Part shown: positions 1-7,327 of the stretch, piece by piece
How the letters are laid out: each line of letters begins with the position of its first letter
Position numbering within the stretch: the stretch's first letter is position 1
Assembly: GCA_946480585.1 (NCBI GenBank)
Contig: CAMLKQ010000098.1
Coordinates: 1 to 7,791 of the forward strand
Source: an uncultured Kangiella sp.
GTDB lineage: Bacteria; Pseudomonadota; Gammaproteobacteria; Enterobacterales; DSM-103792
Length of the DNA stretch: 7,791 nt
Reading direction: 5' to 3'
Notes under the pieces: model-generated
What the model was told of the DNA's origin: nothing
Databases searched by the model: none
Seen by the model: only the letters and a program-made list of their open reading frames with translations
Translations under genes and position numbers: made by a program

Positions 1-1013
1 TGAACGAACACATCATCCAGTACATGAATGCCGGGGTGCTGGTGGTCGACAAGCAGCACCAGATCCAGCTCATTAACCACGCCGCCTGGACCTTGCTCGG
101 CATGCCCAACGCCGTGCAGCACAAGCCGTTGGAAGAAGTCAGCCCGGCCTTGCTGAAGCAGCTGCGGCACTGGCGGCGCAACCCGGAAATGAAAGGCGAA
201 CCGTTCCGGATGTCGAACACCGGCCCGGATCTGCTGCCGGCGTTCACCGGCCTCGGCACAGACCAGCAGCTGACCTTGGTCTTTCTCGAAGACACCAGTA
301 AAACCACCCAGCAAGCCACGCAAATGAAGCTGGCCTCGCTCGGCCGGTTGACTGCCTCCATCGCGCACGAAATCCGCAATCCGCTTGGCGCACTCAGTCA
401 TGCCGCCCAATTGCTGAAGGAATCACCGGACATCGGCCCGGCCGACCAGCGGTTGGTCGACATCATCGAAAAACATTCGGCGCGGATGAACAACATCATC
501 GAGAACATCCTGCAGATCTCCCAGCGCCGCCCTTCCAAACCCGAGCGCATCGCGCTGGCCAGTTTTCTGCACAACTTCGTCGAGGACTTCAAACTGGGCC
601 GCAGCCCGGCCCCGGAAATCCTCGCCGATATCAGCCCGCGCGACATCGTCGTGCTGTTCGACGTGGGCCAACTGATCCAGGTCCTCACCAACCTGTGCGA
701 AAATGGCATACGCTACAGCATTCGCAAGGTTAATCGGCCGCTGCTGGAACTGCATGCCGGCGTGGACAAAACCTCCGGTCGCCCGTTCCTCGATGTCATC
801 GATCACGGTGAGGGCATCAACCCGGAAGTGGCCGAAAAAATGTTCGAACCGTTTTTCACGACCAGCAGCAAAGGCCTCGGGCTCGGCTTGTATCTGGCCC
901 GAGAACTGTGTGAAGCCAACCAGGCGCAACTGAATTACCTGCCGATCCCGAGCGGCGGTACCTGCTTCCGCATCAGTTTTGCACCTGCGCAACGGACCAT
1001 TCCCGCGCCATGA
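1..1013 (+). CDS. pilS: Sensor histidine kinase PilS, 3' part (5' end outside window)
   Basis: This is the C-terminal part of the membrane sensor kinase that phosphorylates PilR to control type IV pilus genes. The frame is open from base 3, ahead of the first ATG at 24, and the residues before it (NEHIIQY) continue the family pattern, so the gene starts upstream and its membrane-spanning N-terminus is missing here. In order there are a PAS-like segment (about 24-300), a HisKA domain with the H-box HEIRNPLGAL (phospho-accepting His codon at 366-368), and a HATPase domain with N-box NLCENGIRYS, G1 box DHGEGI, F-box FEPFFTT and G2 box GLGLGL. All boxes needed for kinase activity are present. The stop overlaps the pilR start as ATGA, which suggests translational coupling. 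The assignment to PilS rather than another NtrB-like kinase rests on the sequence style and on the adjacent pilR. Confidence 0.93.
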   Translation, partial: NEHIIQYMNAGVLVVDKQHQIQLINHAAWTLLGMPNAVQHKPLEEVSPALLKQLRHWRRNPEMKGEPFRMSNTGPDLLPAFTGLGTDQQLTLVFLEDTSKTTQQATQMKLASLGRLTASIAHEIRNPLGALSHAAQLLKESPDIGPADQRLVDIIEKHSARMNNIIENILQISQRRPSKPERIALASFLHNFVEDFKLGRSPAPEILADISPRDIVVLFDVGQLIQVLTNLCENGIRYSIRKVNRPLLELHAGVDKTSGRPFLDVIDHGEGINPEVAEKMFEPFFTTSSKGLGLGLYLARELCEANQAQLNYLPIPSGGTCFRISFAPAQRTIPAP

Positions 1014-2380
1014 AAACACCTCTCGCCCTTATCGTTGACGACGAACCGGACATTCTCGAGCTGCTGGCCATCACCTTGGGCCGGATGCGAGTCGATACCC
1101 GCGAAGCCACCAACCTGCAGCAAGCCCGTGAGTTGCTCACCCAGCACAAGTTCGACATGTGCCTGACCGATTTGCGGTTGCCCGATGGCGACGGCATCGA
1201 GCTGGTCAAATACGTGCAGGCCCATCAGCCGACCCTGCCGGTCGCGGTGATCACCGCGCACGGCAACATGCAAACCGCCATCGAAGCGATGAAGTCCGGT
1301 GCGTTCGATTTTCTGTCCAAGCCGATCGAACTCGGCGTGCTGCGCGAGCTGGTCAAAAACGCCTTGTCGCTGCCGACACCGGAAAGCGAAAAAGTCGTCA
1401 CCGAGTTTCCGCCCCATGCGCCGCAACTTATCGGCAGCAGCAGCAAGATGCAGGCGCTGCGCCAGACCATTGCCAAAGTGGCGCGCAGTCAGGCGCCGGT
1501 GCACATTACAGGCGAATCGGGTACCGGCAAGGAGCTGGTCGCGCGGCTTATCCATGCACTCGGTCCGCGCGCAGATGCGCCGTTTGTGCCGGTCAACTGC
1601 GGCGCCATTCCGTCCGAGCTGATGGAAAGCGAATTCTTCGGCCACAAGAAAGGCAGCTTCACCGGCGCAGTCGCCGACAAGCCGGGTCTGTTTCAGGCTG
1701 CTGACGGCGGCACGCTGTTTCTGGATGAAGTGGCCGATCTGCCGATCACCATGCAGGTAAAACTGCTGCGCGCGATTCAGGAGCGCGCGGTGCGTCCGGT
1801 CGGTGCGGAAAAAGAAATCCCGATCAATGTCCGCATCGTCAGCGCCACCCACAAAGACTTGGCGGAGCAGGTGCAGAACGGTCATTTCCGTCAGGACTTG
1901 TTCTATCGCATCAACGTCATTTCGGTGACCACGCCGTCCTTGCGTGAACGCATCGACGACATTCCGGAGCTGGCCCAGCACATCCTGAAAAAACTCGCCG
2001 ACCGGCACGGCATGACTGTGCCCGGTCTCACCGCCAGCGCCAGCGCCGGGCTGAAGAAATATGCCTTCCCCGGCAACATCCGTGAACTGGAGAATATTCT
2101 GGAACGCGCGCTGACACTGGCCGACGGCGATGTCATCGAAGTCGAGGATCTGTTGCTGCCGGAAAGCAGCGAGCCGGTCATCGATGCCGCCACACTTGCT
2201 GCCGTCACACCGGGCAAACGTGGCGACATTCCGCTCGACCTGTATCTGGAGAAAATCGAGCGCGATGCAATTGTCGAGGCGCTGGAAGCTTGCCGCTGGA
2301 ACAAGACCGCCGCAGCGCGCAAGCTCGGCATCAGCTTTCGCGCCATGCGCTACAAACTGCAGAAACTAGGGTTGGAATAA
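1010..2380 (+). CDS. pilR: Sigma-54-dependent response regulator PilR
   Basis: This is a 456-residue NtrC-family activator, the partner of PilS; in characterised species it activates sigma-54 transcription of the major pilin gene. The receiver domain (about 1-120) has the acidic pair D10/D11, phospho-acceptor D54 (LTDLRLPDG), T82 and K104. The AAA+ domain (about 140-365) has Walker A GESGTGKE at 168-175, the sigma-54 contact loop GSFTGA at 215-220 and Walker B GGTLFLDE at 233-240. A Fis-type helix-turn-helix ends the protein (about 431-456, NKTAAARKLGISFRAMRYKL). The length is normal and nothing is truncated. The ATG lies within the last bases of pilS and has no strong Shine-Dalgarno sequence, so translation probably depends on termination of pilS. 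No pilin gene or clear sigma-54 promoter is in the window, so its target lies elsewhere. Confidence 0.95.
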   Translation: MKTPLALIVDDEPDILELLAITLGRMRVDTREATNLQQARELLTQHKFDMCLTDLRLPDGDGIELVKYVQAHQPTLPVAVITAHGNMQTAIEAMKSGAFDFLSKPIELGVLRELVKNALSLPTPESEKVVTEFPPHAPQLIGSSSKMQALRQTIAKVARSQAPVHITGESGTGKELVARLIHALGPRADAPFVPVNCGAIPSELMESEFFGHKKGSFTGAVADKPGLFQAADGGTLFLDEVADLPITMQVKLLRAIQERAVRPVGAEKEIPINVRIVSATHKDLAEQVQNGHFRQDLFYRINVISVTTPSLRERIDDIPELAQHILKKLADRHGMTVPGLTASASAGLKKYAFPGNIRELENILERALTLADGDVIEVEDLLLPESSEPVIDAATLAAVTPGKRGDIPLDLYLEKIERDAIVEALEACRWNKTAAARKLGISFRAMRYKLQKLGLE

Positions 2381-2392
2381 CGGGTCTGTCTG

Positions 2393-2422
2393 GAGTAGCA
2401 ATTCACCGAGGAATCGCTACTC
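2393..2422. repeat. Imperfect hairpin in the gap between convergent genes
   Basis: Arms GAGTAGC (2393-2399) and GCTACTC (2416-2422) pair perfectly; after one A/C mismatch, ATTC (2401-2404) pairs with GAAT (2411-2414), leaving a six-base loop. It begins 12 bases after the pilR stop. Neither strand has a T-run after the stem, so it is not a canonical intrinsic terminator. It could protect the 3' ends of the two converging transcripts or help factor-dependent termination; that role is inferred from position only. Confidence 0.45.
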
Positions 2423-2462
2423 ATTATGGACTAGCGATGCACACTGCATAAGATTGCCGATT

Positions 2463-2498
2463 CGAAACTGCCGAACCTGTCGAACCTGTCGAACACTC
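2463..2498. repeat. 9-bp tandem repeat, about four units
   Basis: The units read CGAAACTGC, CGAACCTGT, CGAACCTGT, CGAACACTC. The two central copies are identical and the outer two have diverged. The last unit runs into the stop codon of the minus-strand lipoprotein gene (stop at 2497-2499). The period is a multiple of three, but only the final two bases are coding. It looks like a small minisatellite formed by slippage, with no function visible. Confidence 0.6.
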
Positions 2499-3177
2499 AT
2501 GGCACCTGGCAGGGGCGCTGCGCATCGGCGGCATCCAAGTCCGCCGCCACCGAGCGGATCGCAAACGCCGAAAACTCGCCACGGCTCGTCAATGCACCGT
2601 CACGCCCCAATTCGAACGTGAACGGCCACCAGATGCCATCCACTTGCCGGTAATCACGCTCTTTGCCAAACCGACCTTCGGCAAAATGCAGCGTGGTGAT
2701 GCGGTCTTGTTCATCCACATCAATCTGAAAAGCGCTGATGCCCGGCAACGCCACCTGCCAGCGTGTTGGCGACACCTGCTCGATTTGCACTGCCGGCTGG
2801 GCAAACAAATAGAGAAAGTGATACCGCAGGCTTTGCAGCGCCTGCTCACGCTCGGTTGCCGTCAGACAAATGCGTTGGTCGTTGTGCTGTCGCCAACCGT
2901 GGTTCGGCCCCGCCATCAACCATTGTTCCGACGAAGGGCCTCGGCGCAGCAAACGATGGCGGGGAAAATCCAGCCAGTACTCCCATTCCTGAACGTCACC
3001 GGTTTTCAGATCGGTACGAATCAACCGGTAATAATTGCCCGGCAAGCCATCGGCAGGCAGCGCGAACGCCCGCTGCAATCGCTGCTGCAACTCCGAGGCG
3101 CTGGCATTGCAGCCTCCAACGGAAAACAAACCAATCAGCAGCACGCCAGCGAGTAAACGGCGGATCACAGTAAGCAT
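2497..3177 (-). CDS. Exported protein of unknown function, probable lipoprotein
   Basis: I do not recognise this 226-residue protein as a named family. It starts with a charged tip (RR at 6-7) and a hydrophobic stretch (8-20), followed by a lipobox-like VGGC at 20-23. Cys23 would be the lipidated residue, and Asn at +2 is not the Asp inner-membrane retention signal, so an outer-membrane lipoprotein is possible. Signal peptidase I cleavage after ASA (25-27) is an alternative. The mature part looks beta-rich, with Trp and Tyr, and ends in the pattern DYRQVDGIWWPFTFEL (175-190), which is reminiscent of LolA/LolB-like beta-scaffold proteins; that comparison is weak. Two other cysteines (104 and 223) could pair if the protein is not lipidated. 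The ATG overlaps the end of thiO by 13 bases and is preceded by a good ribosome site, so it is almost certainly cotranscribed with thiO. Confidence 0.75.
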   Translation of the reverse strand: MLTVIRRLLAGVLLIGLFSVGGCNASASELQQRLQRAFALPADGLPGNYYRLIRTDLKTGDVQEWEYWLDFPRHRLLRRGPSSEQWLMAGPNHGWRQHNDQRICLTATEREQALQSLRYHFLYLFAQPAVQIEQVSPTRWQVALPGISAFQIDVDEQDRITTLHFAEGRFGKERDYRQVDGIWWPFTFELGRDGALTSRGEFSAFAIRSVAADLDAADAQRPCQVP

Positions 3178-4265
3178 TGGTAGGGCTCCGGATCGATCAA
3201 GGGCGGGCGTTGCAGCAGCATGTCGGCCAGCAATCGCGAAGAAGCAGGTGCCAGCACGATACCGTTGCGAAAATGGCCGGCGTTGACCCAGAGGTTACGC
3301 CAGCCCGGCACCCGACCGATGTGCGGAATGCCATCGACACTGCCCGGCCGCAAGCCGGCCCAATGCTGCTCGATCGGCACATCGCGCAGCGATGGCATGA
3401 TGGCATAGGCCGATCGCAGCAGCGACTCACGCGCGTCATCGGTGGTGACTTTTGCAAACCCCACCTGCTCTAGTGTCGAGCCGCACAGAATGCGACCATC
3501 ACGACGCGGGATCAGATAGCGGCCATCACGCAAGACGATATGACGCAAGCGATGCGCGTGCGGTGCAAACAACAGCATTTGGCCACGCACCGGTTCGATA
3601 TTCACGGCCGGCGTCACCTCTGCCAGTAAAAGGCGGCTCCAGGCACCCGCACACGCGACAAATTGCGCGGCCTGAATGCGGCCAGTCGGTGTCGCTAATG
3701 CGGTAATCGTTTCACCGGCGCGATCTGCGATCACCTGCTGCACCGGCGATTCGGTCAGCACCGTGACGCCGCGGCGGGTGACATCGCGCAGCAACGCCTG
3801 CATCAGACGCGGATTGCGAACCTGGGCAACATCGGGAAAGCAGATTGCAGATTCAATATCGGTGGCCAGATCCGGTTGCGCGGAGGCAAGCGCCTGCTGC
3901 GGCCAAATCAGCATGTGTCGCTGTTCTTGCTGCGCCCACTGCACCGCTTTTTCGCGATCCGGAATGTTCAACAAGACCAGACCACTCTGCTGCCACTCCG
4001 GATCGATACCGGTATCCGCCAACAACTGCGCGGATAACGCCGGATAGGCCTGCTGCGCCCACTTGGCGAGCGCGGTAACCGCCGGCGGATAGCGCCACGG
4101 ATACAGCGGCGAGACGATGCCGCCGCCAGCCCACGATGACTCCTTGCCACACTGGCCGGCCTCGACCACGCAGACGTCGGCGCCGGCCATCGCGAGCTCG
4201 CGGGCCGTCATCAGCCCGATGACACCGCCACCGACAATACAGATTTGCGCGGCAACTGAGGTCAT
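3165..4265 (-). CDS. thiO: Glycine oxidase ThiO (FAD-dependent)
   Basis: This 366-residue flavoprotein of the DAO family is predicted to oxidise glycine to iminoglycine for the thiazole ring of thiamine. The N-terminus has the FAD dinucleotide motif GGGVIG (12-17) with the ribose-binding Glu at 35, then the ThiO-typical stretch ESSWAGGGIVSPLYPWRY. The C-terminal part has GLRPGSVDGIPHIG and GHFRNGIVLAPA. Arg306 and Arg333 are 27 residues apart, the same spacing as the substrate-binding Arg302 and Arg329 reported for Bacillus subtilis glycine oxidase. The frame also offers GTG at 4274 and ATG at 4271, but the AAAAGG ribosome site is too close to both and correctly spaced for the ATG at 4265, so I choose that one. 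No thiS, thiG or other thi gene is in view. Related D-amino-acid oxidases exist, but the motifs favour ThiO. Confidence 0.92.
   Translation of the reverse strand: MTSVAAQICIVGGGVIGLMTARELAMAGADVCVVEAGQCGKESSWAGGGIVSPLYPWRYPPAVTALAKWAQQAYPALSAQLLADTGIDPEWQQSGLVLLNIPDREKAVQWAQQEQRHMLIWPQQALASAQPDLATDIESAICFPDVAQVRNPRLMQALLRDVTRRGVTVLTESPVQQVIADRAGETITALATPTGRIQAAQFVACAGAWSRLLLAEVTPAVNIEPVRGQMLLFAPHAHRLRHIVLRDGRYLIPRRDGRILCGSTLEQVGFAKVTTDDARESLLRSAYAIMPSLRDVPIEQHWAGLRPGSVDGIPHIGRVPGWRNLWVNAGHFRNGIVLAPASSRLLADMLLQRPPLIDPEPYQCLL
3186..3190 (-). promoter_or_regulatory. Ribosome binding site for the lipoprotein gene, inside thiO
   Basis: CGGAG on the minus strand sits eight bases before the ATG at 3177. 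It lies inside the last codons of thiO and supports the overlapping start. Confidence 0.65.
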
Positions 4266-4273
4266 TGCCATCA

Positions 4274-4279
4274 CCTTTT
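4274..4279 (-). promoter_or_regulatory. Ribosome binding site that decides the thiO start
   Basis: AAAAGG on the minus strand is eight bases from the ATG at 4265, two from the in-frame ATG at 4271, and overlaps by a base the possible GTG at 4274. Only the start at 4265 has workable spacing. Confidence 0.65.
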
Positions 4280-4292
4280 CGTTTGTATTGAA

Positions 4293-4326
4293 GCGCCGAT
4301 CCTAACCCAGATCCCTGCGCCGATCC
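4293..4326. repeat. 10-bp direct repeat in the thiO leader
   Basis: GCGCCGATCC occurs exactly at 4293-4302 and at 4317-4326, a period of 24 bases, between the upstream terminator and the thiO start. It could be a pair of regulator half-sites or chance. I found no convincing -35/-10 pair around it, and no TPP riboswitch can be recognised in this short leader. Confidence 0.4.
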
Positions 4327-4359
4327 GACTGCCGCTTCTGCGCAGAATTAACCCGCAAA

Positions 4360-4386
4360 AATAAAGCCGCACATGGCGGCTTTATT
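4360..4386 (-). terminator. Intrinsic terminator after the prc-CNB operon
   Basis: AATAAAGCCGC (4360-4370) and GCGGCTTTATT (4376-4386) form a perfect 11-bp stem with a five-base loop. Read on the minus strand, the stem is followed directly by TTT, giving a T-rich tail. It starts 24 bases after the stop of the CNB-domain gene, where a terminator for that transcript is expected. On the plus strand the tail is poor, so it probably works in one direction. Confidence 0.88.
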
Positions 4387-4410
4387 GTGACGCAATTGAA
4401 AGCCGGAGGC

Positions 4411-5172
4411 TCAGCGCCCTTCCAAACTCACCACCCGTTCGTTCAGCGAAACTATCGTCCGGGTCATGTCACGCAGCAGATTGATGAAAAGATTCGGATG
4501 CGAGTTGACCAAGGACGCAAAATCTTCCCGAGCCACCATCATCACGCTGCAACTGCCTTGTGCGGTGACCGTCGCCGCCCGCCGCTGACCAGTGAGCACG
4601 GCCATGGCACCAAAAATTTCCTCTTCCTTGATCTCACCCACTTTGACGCCGTCCACCGAGACGTCGGCTGCGCCCTCGAGAATGGTGTAGACGTATTCAG
4701 CCTCATCGCCTTGGGTGATGATGGCTTCGCCGTCGGCATAGCGGCGAAAACCCGGCTGCGGTTTTTCTTCGGCGGTAACCAGGCGCCCAATCATCAGCAT
4801 GAACAGCTGTCGCTGCTGACGCCACAACGGTTCGAGGTTGCCACGCACCGTGGCCAGCGGCAGCAGCTCCAGCACCGCGCTGTCTTCGAGCTTCAGTTGC
4901 AGCGCCGGCGTCACGCCGAGGAAATCGGTGCAGTCGAACGCGTCACCTTCATCCCAATAAAACAGCAGTTTGCCTTCGGCATGGACGGCGATGCTGCCAG
5001 CGCTGACCCGGCATAGGGCTGGCGTCTTGACCCAGCCCAACACCTCGTCATCGGCTTCCAGCTCGATCGTCTGCACCTGATCGGCATACTCGGAAAAAAG
5101 CTGTGCCGCGCTTTCACGCGCGGCACGTACGGCATCCATCAAGGCAGCAGTCGGCTCAACCAATGGAATCAT
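4411..5172 (-). CDS. Cyclic nucleotide-binding domain protein without a DNA-binding domain
   Basis: This 253-residue protein has a Crp/PKA-like CNB domain at about 140-222, visible in YADGEAIITQGDEAEYVYTI (145-164), LEGAADVSVDG and the phosphate-binding cassette region FGAMAVLTGQRRAATV (187-202). The cassette keeps Arg198 but has Ala189 where cyclic-nucleotide binders usually have Glu (FGEL). A helix (225-250) follows as in CRP, but there is no helix-turn-helix, so it is not a typical transcription factor. The first half (about 33-110) resembles a second, degenerate CNB fold, with CRVSAGSIAV and LLFYWDEGDAF in the places of the usual glycine turns. There is no signal peptide, so it is likely cytoplasmic. 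The ATG is 18 bases after the prc stop, with a strong ribosome site between them, and a terminator follows. The ligand and partner cannot be told from sequence. Confidence 0.85.
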   Translation of the reverse strand: MIPLVEPTAALMDAVRAARESAAQLFSEYADQVQTIELEADDEVLGWVKTPALCRVSAGSIAVHAEGKLLFYWDEGDAFDCTDFLGVTPALQLKLEDSAVLELLPLATVRGNLEPLWRQQRQLFMLMIGRLVTAEEKPQPGFRRYADGEAIITQGDEAEYVYTILEGAADVSVDGVKVGEIKEEEIFGAMAVLTGQRRAATVTAQGSCSVMMVAREDFASLVNSHPNLFINLLRDMTRTIVSLNERVVSLEGR

Positions 5173-5179
5173 TCGCTCG

Positions 5180-5186
5180 CTCCCCC
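5180..5186 (-). promoter_or_regulatory. Ribosome binding site for the CNB-domain gene
   Basis: GGGGGAG on the minus strand is seven bases before the ATG at 5172 and lies in the 18-base gap after the prc stop. It supports this start and independent ribosome loading within an operon. Confidence 0.7.
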
Positions 5187-5190
5187 GCCA

Positions 5191-7317
5191 TCAGTTGGTG
5201 CGGGCAGCCCGCTTGCCATCACTGGCATCCACCACCCGTTGTCCCGACTGCAACCAGATCATGTCCGACAGGATATTGACGGCTTCGGTCAAGCGCACAT
5301 CCCGATCGGTGGCGGCGGCTTCTGTGTCCGGAGTTTCCGGCAACTTGGCCAACGGCGCCAGCCCCTTGAGCTTGCGACGCGCATTCTCACGCGCCAGCTC
5401 TTTGCGATCAAACTGCTCACGCTCGGCTTTGCGCTCGGTTTCGTTCAAGGTGACCGTCTTGTCCTTCTTGCGCTGGTTGTACTCGGCAATGTCTTCCAGC
5501 AGGTATTGATATTCCGAGTCTTTCACCACCCGCTTTTCCTGCATGGCGCGCAGTTGCGGCACGAACTGTTTGACATCACCGACCGGCGCATAATTGGTCG
5601 CCTGGATGTAATCCCACGGCATTGCATTGGGCAGCGCACTTTCACCGAACTCGGCGGTGTCAAACATCGGCGGCAGCGGAATGTCCGGGATCACACCGCG
5701 ATGCTGGGTGCTGGTGCCATTGATGCGATAGAACTTGTGCACTGTCAGTTTGAGCTGACCAAACGGCGTCGGGCCGTCACGGAAACGGTTCAGATCAACC
5801 ACCGTCTGCACCGTGCCTTTGCCGAACGAGGTCTCGCCAATCACCAACGCACGACCATAGTCCTGCAGGGCAGCCGCGACAATCTCGGAGGCCGACGCAC
5901 TCTGGCCGTTGATCAGCACCACCAGCGGACCATCCCAGGTTACGCCCGGCTCTTCGTCCGGCAGCACCGACACCTGGCCAATCTGGTTGCGCTCCTGCAC
6001 GACCGGGCCTTCGTCGATGAACAGGCCGGTCATCTGGGCCGCTTCATCCAAACCGCCGCCGCCGTTGTTGCGAAGATCCAGCACAACACCATCGACTTTT
6101 TCGGCTTTCAGTTTTTGCAGCAAATCCCGAACGTCACGCGCCACGCTCTTGTAGTTTTCATCGCCCATCGCGCGGGCCTGAAAATCGACGTAGAACTTCG
6201 GCACCGTAATCACACCGATGCTGTGTTGCCGGCCCGGTTTGTCAATCTTGATCACTTCGGATTTGGCGGCCTGCTCCTCCAGCTTCACTTTCTCACGGAC
6301 GATGCTGACAATTTTGGTTTTGGCATCGGCACCGGCGGCGTGCGGCATCACTTCCAGCCGTACCACCGAGCCGGCCTTGCCGCGGATCAGATCAACCACA
6401 TCGTCGAGTCGCCAGCCGACCACGTCGACCATCGGGCCATTGTCCTGACCGACAGCAATGATCTTGTCTTCCGGGTAAACCTGCTTGCTCTTGTCAGCCG
6501 GGCCCATTTCGACCAGCCGGACGACCTTGGTATAGACGTCATCGGTTTGCAGCACGGCACCGATGCCTTCCAGCGACAAGCGCATTTCGATATCGAAATT
6601 CTCTGCCTGCGGCGGCGAGAAGTAATTCGAGTGCGGATCCACGGCGGCGGTGAACGCATTCATGAAGTAGCTGAATACGTCTTCCGAGTTGGTTTGCGCC
6701 ATGCGCCGTTTGGCCGCTTCATAACGCTTGGTCAGCAGCTCTTTGATTTCGTCCCAGTTCTTGTCGGCGAGCTTGAGGTTCAAGGCGTCATTCTTGACCC
6801 GCTGCCGCCACAGTTCGTTGAGCTCCGCCATGTTCTTCGGCCACGGCGCTTTCTCGCGATCGAACTGGAAATTGTCCTTGCCATCAAATTTCATCGGCTT
6901 TTGCAGCAGGCTGATGGCGTAGTCGTAGCGACTTTCCCAGCGCTTCTGGAACAGCGCGAACAGGTCATAGGCAAAGCGCATGTCACCACGCGCCATCGCT
7001 TCGTCCAGCTGGGTGCGGTATTGGGCAAACTGATCGATATCGGCTTGCAGGAAATAGCTGCGGTTGCCGTCCAGCATGCTCAAGTACTGATCGAACATCC
7101 GCTGCGACAGATCATCATTGACGCGCGGCCGCGCGTAGTGAACGTCGCCGAGATAGCTACGAATGATTTTGGCAGCCAGCGCATGCTGCGGTTCCGGCTT
7201 CAAGGCCTCGGCCGTGGGGGCTGCCGGCAACGGACCGGACGAAATCGCCACCACCGCCAAGACCGCGGCCGCTACCCCGGCGCGCATGACACCCAACCAA
7301 CGCGGATTACGCTTCAT
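5191..7317 (-). CDS. prc: Periplasmic carboxy-terminal processing protease Prc (Tsp)
   Basis: This is a 708-residue serine protease of the C-terminal processing family, which acts in the periplasm by recognising and cutting from protein C-termini. In E. coli its relatives process FtsI and, with NlpI, degrade MepS. The N-terminus has a Sec signal (KR tip, hydrophobic core at about 10-27, Ala-rich cleavage region at about 30-38). A helical N-terminal domain is followed by a PDZ domain (about 240-330) and the S41 protease core. The catalytic residues map as Ser475 (GQSASASE), Asp486 (QDYGRA) and Lys500 (FGKGTVQ); their spacing of 11 and 25 residues matches Ser430, Asp441 and Lys455 of E. coli Prc. 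A charged C-terminal tail (about 585-708) completes the normal family length. The ATG at 7317 is chosen because of its AGG site and the signal peptide; the frame is open further upstream, but only through the leader and into a terminator. It heads an operon with the CNB gene. Confidence 0.95.
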   Translation of the reverse strand: MKRNPRWLGVMRAGVAAAVLAVVAISSGPLPAAPTAEALKPEPQHALAAKIIRSYLGDVHYARPRVNDDLSQRMFDQYLSMLDGNRSYFLQADIDQFAQYRTQLDEAMARGDMRFAYDLFALFQKRWESRYDYAISLLQKPMKFDGKDNFQFDREKAPWPKNMAELNELWRQRVKNDALNLKLADKNWDEIKELLTKRYEAAKRRMAQTNSEDVFSYFMNAFTAAVDPHSNYFSPPQAENFDIEMRLSLEGIGAVLQTDDVYTKVVRLVEMGPADKSKQVYPEDKIIAVGQDNGPMVDVVGWRLDDVVDLIRGKAGSVVRLEVMPHAAGADAKTKIVSIVREKVKLEEQAAKSEVIKIDKPGRQHSIGVITVPKFYVDFQARAMGDENYKSVARDVRDLLQKLKAEKVDGVVLDLRNNGGGGLDEAAQMTGLFIDEGPVVQERNQIGQVSVLPDEEPGVTWDGPLVVLINGQSASASEIVAAALQDYGRALVIGETSFGKGTVQTVVDLNRFRDGPTPFGQLKLTVHKFYRINGTSTQHRGVIPDIPLPPMFDTAEFGESALPNAMPWDYIQATNYAPVGDVKQFVPQLRAMQEKRVVKDSEYQYLLEDIAEYNQRKKDKTVTLNETERKAEREQFDRKELARENARRKLKGLAPLAKLPETPDTEAAATDRDVRLTEAVNILSDMIWLQSGQRVVDASDGKRAARTN

Positions 7318-7324
7318 TTCATTA

Positions 7325-7327
7325 CCT
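7325..7327 (-). promoter_or_regulatory. Ribosome binding site that decides the prc start
   Basis: AGG (within CAGGT) on the minus strand is seven bases before the ATG at 7317. It supports the signal-peptide start over longer in-frame extensions. Confidence 0.6.

Noticed and set aside
1652..1669. GSFTGA instead of GAFTGA in the sigma-54 contact loop of PilR
   Set aside because: Ser for Ala at this position is a common tolerated variant, and the Phe-Thr-Gly core is intact, so it does not suggest loss of sigma-54 activation.
935..2008. Long open frame (357 codons) on the minus strand, antisense to pilR
   Set aside because: Same kind of shadow: pilR on the other strand has intact receiver, AAA+ and Fis domains, and this frame shows no recognisable family.
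4272..4274. GTG at 4274 as the thiO start
   Set aside because: It overlaps its own candidate ribosome site; the ATG at 4265 has correct spacing and keeps the normal short N-terminus before the FAD motif.
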